From Burkholderiales bacterium (GTDB lineage Bacteria > Pseudomonadota > Gammaproteobacteria > Burkholderiales > Burkholderiaceae_E): 37,650 nt of DNA. Positions within the stretch are counted from its first letter, which is position 1, and each line of letters opens with the position of its first letter. The translations under genes were made by a program, and so were the position numbers. The notes under the pieces were generated by a model, which searched no databases, was not told the DNA's origin, and saw only the letters and a program-made list of their open reading frames with translations. This document shows, one piece after another, positions 34,353-37,650 of this stretch. Location: positions 1-37,650 of the forward strand of contig RPRK01000025.1 of NCBI GenBank assembly GCA_003818495.1, in the 5' to 3' direction.

Positions 34353-37300
34353 ACGCCCCCGAACGACTCGACGGCTCGCGCCGCGTGTTCCTGTCGCCGC
34401 GCCTGGCGCGAAGCGACCTCGCCACCCGGCTGCGCCGCGAGATGCAGGGCGACGTCCTGTTCGACGCCGGCTCGCGCGGCCGCTATTCGACCGATGCCTC
34501 GGTCTATCAGGTCGAGCCGATCGGCGTCGCGGTGCCGCGCACCGAGGCCGACCTCGCGATCGCACTCGACGTCGCGAGGGATCTCAAGGTGCCGGTGCTG
34601 CCACGGGGCGGCGGCACCTCGCAATGCGGCCAGACGATCGGCGCGGCCCTGGTGATCGATCATTCGAAGTGGCTCAACGAGGTGGTCGACTTCGACGAGC
34701 GGGCGGCGAAGGCGGATCCGTCGCGAGCGACGGTCACCGTCCAGCCTGGAATCGCCCTCGATGCGCTCAATGCGCGGCTCAAGCCCCACGGGCTCTGGTT
34801 CCCGGTCGACGTCTCGACCTCCGCGCAGGCCACGATCGGCGGCATGGCCGGCAATAATTCCTGCGGCTCGCGCTCGATCGCCTACGGCAACATGGTCCAC
34901 AACGTGGCCGGCATCGACGCCATCCTCGCCGACGGCACCCAGGGCTACTGGGGCACCTTCACCCGCGGCGACGGGTCGGCGGGCGACATGAGCCTGTCGA
35001 ACCAGCGCATCCGCGAGATCGTCAGCGGCCTGCACGCGATCGCCGACCGCGAGCGCGACGAGATCCGCCGGGTCTGGCCGACCGTGATGCGCCGGGTGGG
35101 CGGCTACAACCTCGACGTCTTCGAGCCGCGCTCGGAGCGCCCCTACACCGACGACGGATCGCTGAACCTCGCGCAGCTCCTGGTCGGCTCCGAGGGCACG
35201 CTCGCCTGGACGCGACGCATCACGCTCAGGCTCTCGCCGTTGCCCGGCGCGAAGGTGCTCGGCGTGGTGTCGTTCCCGAGCTTCCAGCAGTCGATGGAGT
35301 CGGCCCAGCACATCGTCAGGCTCGGGCCGGTCGCCGTCGAGCTGGTCGACCGGACGATGATCGAGCTGTCGCGGGCGAACCCCTCGTTCCGGCCGACGAT
35401 CGACTCCGCGCTGGTCGGCGAGCCCCAGGCCGTGCTGCTGGTCGAGTTCGCCGGCGAGACGCGCGACGCCCAGCTGGCGAAGCTCGCGCGCCTGCACGAG
35501 CTGATGGCCGACCTCGGACTGCCGGGCAGCGTGGTCGACCTGGTCGACGAGCCGCGGCAGAAGGCGCTGTGGGAGGTCCGCAAGGCGGGCCTGAACATCA
35601 TGATGTCCATGAAGGGCGACGGCAAGCCGGTGTCCTTCATCGAGGACTGCGCGGTGCCGCTCGAGCACCTCGCCGACTACACCGCGCGGCTCACCGAGGT
35701 GTTCCGGCGCCACGGCACGCAGGGCACCTGGTATGCCCACGCGTCGGTCGGCACCCTGCACGTGCGTCCGATCCTCGACCTGCGCGAGCACGGCGGCGGC
35801 GCCGCGAAGATGAGGGCGATCGCCGAGGAGGCCGCGGCGATGGTCCGCGAGTACAAGGGCGCCTTCTCCGGTGAGCACGGCGACGGCCTGGTCCGCAGCG
35901 AGTGGGTCGCCTGGCAGTTCGGGCCCCGCCTGGTGCGGGCGTTCGAAGAGATCAAGGGACTGTTCGATCCGGAGAACCGGATGAACCCGGGCAAGATCGT
36001 GCGACCCACGCGGATGGACGACGCGAGCCTGTTCCGTTTCGCGCCGGGCTATGCGATCCGGCCGCTGGCGACCGCCCTCGACTGGTCGGACTGGAACCGG
36101 GCCAACGACCCGTCCGATGCCGATGCGACCCGCGAGGGCTGGGTCCGCGAGGGCAACGGCGTCGCGGTCTCGCCCGCCGGCTCCGGCGGCGATCCGGCGG
36201 GGGGCTTCGGCAAGGCCGTCGAGATGTGCAACAACAACGGCCATTGCCGCAAGTTCGACGCCGGCACCATGTGCCCGTCGTACCGCGCCACGCGCGACGA
36301 GGTCCACGTCACCCGCGGCCGCGCGAACACGCTGCGGCTCGCGGTGAGCGGCCAGCTCGGGCCGGACGGCCTGGCTGCGCCCGAGGTGCGCGACGCCATG
36401 GACCTGTGCGTCCAGTGCAAGGGCTGCCGGCGCGAGTGCCCGACCGGCGTCGACATGGCGCGCATGAAGACCGAGTTCCTGCATCACTGGCAGGCGAAGC
36501 ACGGGCTGTCGGCGCGCGCCCGGCTGATCGCGTTCCTGCCGCGCTGGGCCTCCACGGCCGCGCGGCTGGCGCCGCTGTCCAACCTGCGCGATGCGCTGCC
36601 CGGCCTGGCCGCGCTGTCCGAGCGCTGGTTCGGACTGAGCGCCAAGCGCAGCCTGCCGAAGTTCCGCCGGGACGGCTTCCTGCGGACGCTGTCGGCCCGT
36701 GGCGCGCAGGCCGCGCCGGTCGCCGATGCCGCGGCCCGCGAGGTGGTGCTGTGGGTCGACACCTTCGACGACCACTTCGAACCCGAGAACGCGCACGCCG
36801 CGCTGCGGGTGCTGCGGGCCGCCGGGTTCCGCGTGCACGTGGCCGGCGCACCCGGCTCGGGCATCGCGGAGGGCGAGCGGCCGCTGTGCTGCGGGCGCAC
36901 GTTCCTGTCGGCCGGCCTGGTCGACGAGGCACGGGTCGAGGCCGCGCGCACGCTGGCGGCGCTGCTGCCCTTCGCCGAGCGCGGTGTCGCGATCGTCGGT
37001 CTCGAGCCCTCGTGCCTGCTGACGCTGCGCGACGAGTTCCTCGCGCTTCGCCTCGACGAGACGCTGGGGCGGCCGGGCGCCGCGCGCCTGCTCGCCTCCA
37101 GGGCGATGCTCTTCGAGGAGTTCCTCGCCGCAGAGCATGCGGCGGGTCGGCTCGAGCTCGCGCTGAAGGCGCTGCCGCAGGCGCGCGCGAAGGTGCACGG
37201 ACACTGCCACCAGAAGGCGTTCGACGCCTTCACGCCCACACTCGCCGTCCTCAGGCTGATCCCGGGCCTCGCCGTCGAGCCGATCGAGTCGAGCTGCTGC

Positions 37301-37507
37301 GGCATGGCGGGCAGCTTCGGCTACGAGGCCGCGCACCACGAGGTCTCGATGCGGATGGCCGAGGCGTCGCTGCTGCCGGCGGTCCGGGCCGCGGGCGAAG
37401 ACACGCTGATCGTCGCCGACGGCACGAGCTGTCGGCATCAGATCGCCGACGGCGCGGCGCGCGAGGCGCTGCACGTCGCGCGGGTCCTGGAGCGCGCGCT
37501 TCCCTGA
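34349..37507 (+). CDS. FAD-linked oxidase/Fe-S fusion, D-2-hydroxyacid dehydrogenase type (YdiJ-like)
   Basis: A 1052-residue fusion of a GlcD-like flavin subunit and a GlcF-like iron-sulfur subunit. Residues about 50-240 form the FAD-binding PCMH domain (VLPRGGGTSQCGQ, GGMAGNNSCGSRS), and about 260-560 the FAD-oxidase C-terminal domain (SGEHGDGLVRSEW). Two Fe-S motifs follow, near 626 (CNNNGHCRKFDAGTMC) and 686 (CVQCKGCRRECP). Two CCG-type regions then carry CCGR near 846, HCHQKAF near 951 and CCGMAGSFGYE near 983. Length and order match E. coli YdiJ (1018), a D-2-hydroxyglutarate dehydrogenase. Glycolate or another 2-hydroxyacid is possible given the glyoxylate-type aminotransferase nearby. 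GGAGGA precedes the start. Confidence 0.88.
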   Translation: MNAPERLDGSRRVFLSPRLARSDLATRLRREMQGDVLFDAGSRGRYSTDASVYQVEPIGVAVPRTEADLAIALDVARDLKVPVLPRGGGTSQCGQTIGAALVIDHSKWLNEVVDFDERAAKADPSRATVTVQPGIALDALNARLKPHGLWFPVDVSTSAQATIGGMAGNNSCGSRSIAYGNMVHNVAGIDAILADGTQGYWGTFTRGDGSAGDMSLSNQRIREIVSGLHAIADRERDEIRRVWPTVMRRVGGYNLDVFEPRSERPYTDDGSLNLAQLLVGSEGTLAWTRRITLRLSPLPGAKVLGVVSFPSFQQSMESAQHIVRLGPVAVELVDRTMIELSRANPSFRPTIDSALVGEPQAVLLVEFAGETRDAQLAKLARLHELMADLGLPGSVVDLVDEPRQKALWEVRKAGLNIMMSMKGDGKPVSFIEDCAVPLEHLADYTARLTEVFRRHGTQGTWYAHASVGTLHVRPILDLREHGGGAAKMRAIAEEAAAMVREYKGAFSGEHGDGLVRSEWVAWQFGPRLVRAFEEIKGLFDPENRMNPGKIVRPTRMDDASLFRFAPGYAIRPLATALDWSDWNRANDPSDADATREGWVREGNGVAVSPAGSGGDPAGGFGKAVEMCNNNGHCRKFDAGTMCPSYRATRDEVHVTRGRANTLRLAVSGQLGPDGLAAPEVRDAMDLCVQCKGCRRECPTGVDMARMKTEFLHHWQAKHGLSARARLIAFLPRWASTAARLAPLSNLRDALPGLAALSERWFGLSAKRSLPKFRRDGFLRTLSARGAQAAPVADAAAREVVLWVDTFDDHFEPENAHAALRVLRAAGFRVHVAGAPGSGIAEGERPLCCGRTFLSAGLVDEARVEAARTLAALLPFAERGVAIVGLEPSCLLTLRDEFLALRLDETLGRPGAARLLASRAMLFEEFLAAEHAAGRLELALKALPQARAKVHGHCHQKAFDAFTPTLAVLRLIPGLAVEPIESSCCGMAGSFGYEAAHHEVSMRMAEASLLPAVRAAGEDTLIVADGTSCRHQIADGAAREALHVARVLERALP

Positions 37508-37556
37508 GCGTCGGCCGCGCGCAGGAGGTCCCGGGCGGCGGACGTCGGGCGGCGAC

Positions 37557-37618
37557 CTTCAGCGGGCGGACTTCAGGGAGCGGACTTCAGGGAGCGGGCT
37601 TCAGGGAGCGGGCTTCAG
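37557..37618. repeat. 14-base tandem repeat at a gene end
   Basis: Four full copies of CTTCAGGGAGCGGR (the first slightly different) and a partial fifth run from 37557 to 37618. On the minus strand each unit carries CCCTGA, so the array begins at the last codons of the partial leftward gene and repeats its stop codon outward. Confidence 0.8.
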
Positions 37619-37650
37619 CCGCTCGAGCACGCGCTGCAGCGTCTCCCTCA
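37601..37650 (-). CDS. 3' end of a leftward gene (partial)
   Basis: The minus strand stays open from the window edge to a TGA at 37603-37601, ending in RETLQRVLERLKPAP. A helical, charged tail with codon use like the neighbours suggests a real protein terminus, but only about 15 residues are visible, so it is tentative and cannot be identified. It would converge with the FAD/Fe-S oxidase gene. Confidence 0.35.
   Translation of the reverse strand, partial: RETLQRVLERLKPAP

Noticed and set aside
34094-37474. 1126-residue minus-strand open frame opposite the FAD/Fe-S gene
   Set aside because: Low-complexity Arg/His/Gly-rich translation antisense to a protein with clear FAD and Fe-S motifs.

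Overview
This is a very GC-rich window (roughly 70 percent G+C by eye) with tightly packed genes and many four-base start/stop overlaps. The content points to a betaproteobacterium, most likely Burkholderiales: a DUF6502/DUF5666 pair, a Bug-type (tripartite tricarboxylate family) binding protein, UbiD, a YdiJ-like FAD/Fe-S oxidase and many ABC importers. I recognise no tRNA, rRNA, insertion sequence, phage gene or CRISPR array.

Left flank (1-8683) holds housekeeping genes: the end of a DUF5666 lipoprotein-like gene, DUF6502, an SDR dehydrogenase, dacB (PBP4), ubiD, a lytic transglycosylase, a class I aminotransferase and a rhodanese. A 365-base gap between ubiD and the transglycosylase holds a good sigma-70 promoter, a possibly structured leader and an intrinsic terminator facing the other way.

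The core (8684-26556) is the most interesting part: two consecutive plus-strand operons that look like one nitrogen-scavenging system for ureides (biuret, carboxybiuret or triuret-like compounds). Operon A encodes allophanate hydrolase (AtzF), a family-5 ABC binding protein, AtzG, AtzE, AtzH/HpxZ, two permeases, two ATPases and a GntR/FCD regulator. Operon B encodes a BMP-family (nucleoside-type) binding protein, two permeases, a formamidase (AmiF), two different isochorismatase-fold cysteine hydrolases (biuret/triuret hydrolase candidates) and a tandem ABC ATPase. Both operons start with a sigma-54 type -24/-12 element. In both, exactly the same distance downstream, lies a shared 16-base motif (CTTGTATWCATGWTGG), which I propose is the operator of the GntR encoded between them. 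In effect: nitrogen-limitation promoter, substrate-responsive repressor, two importers and a hydrolase set releasing ammonia.

Right flank: a minus-strand 772-residue protein of unknown function joins a DUF413-like segment, an Ala-Pro-Val repeat linker and a YaaW-like C-terminal region. Next comes a divergent pair of units sharing a palindromic GntR site at about 33483-33495. Leftward are a serine/alanine-glyoxylate type aminotransferase, a Bug binding protein, a crotonase and a family III CoA-transferase. Rightward are a GntR/FCD regulator and a 1052-residue FAD-linked oxidase/Fe-S fusion. The window ends in a short 14-base tandem repeat and the tail of a minus-strand gene.
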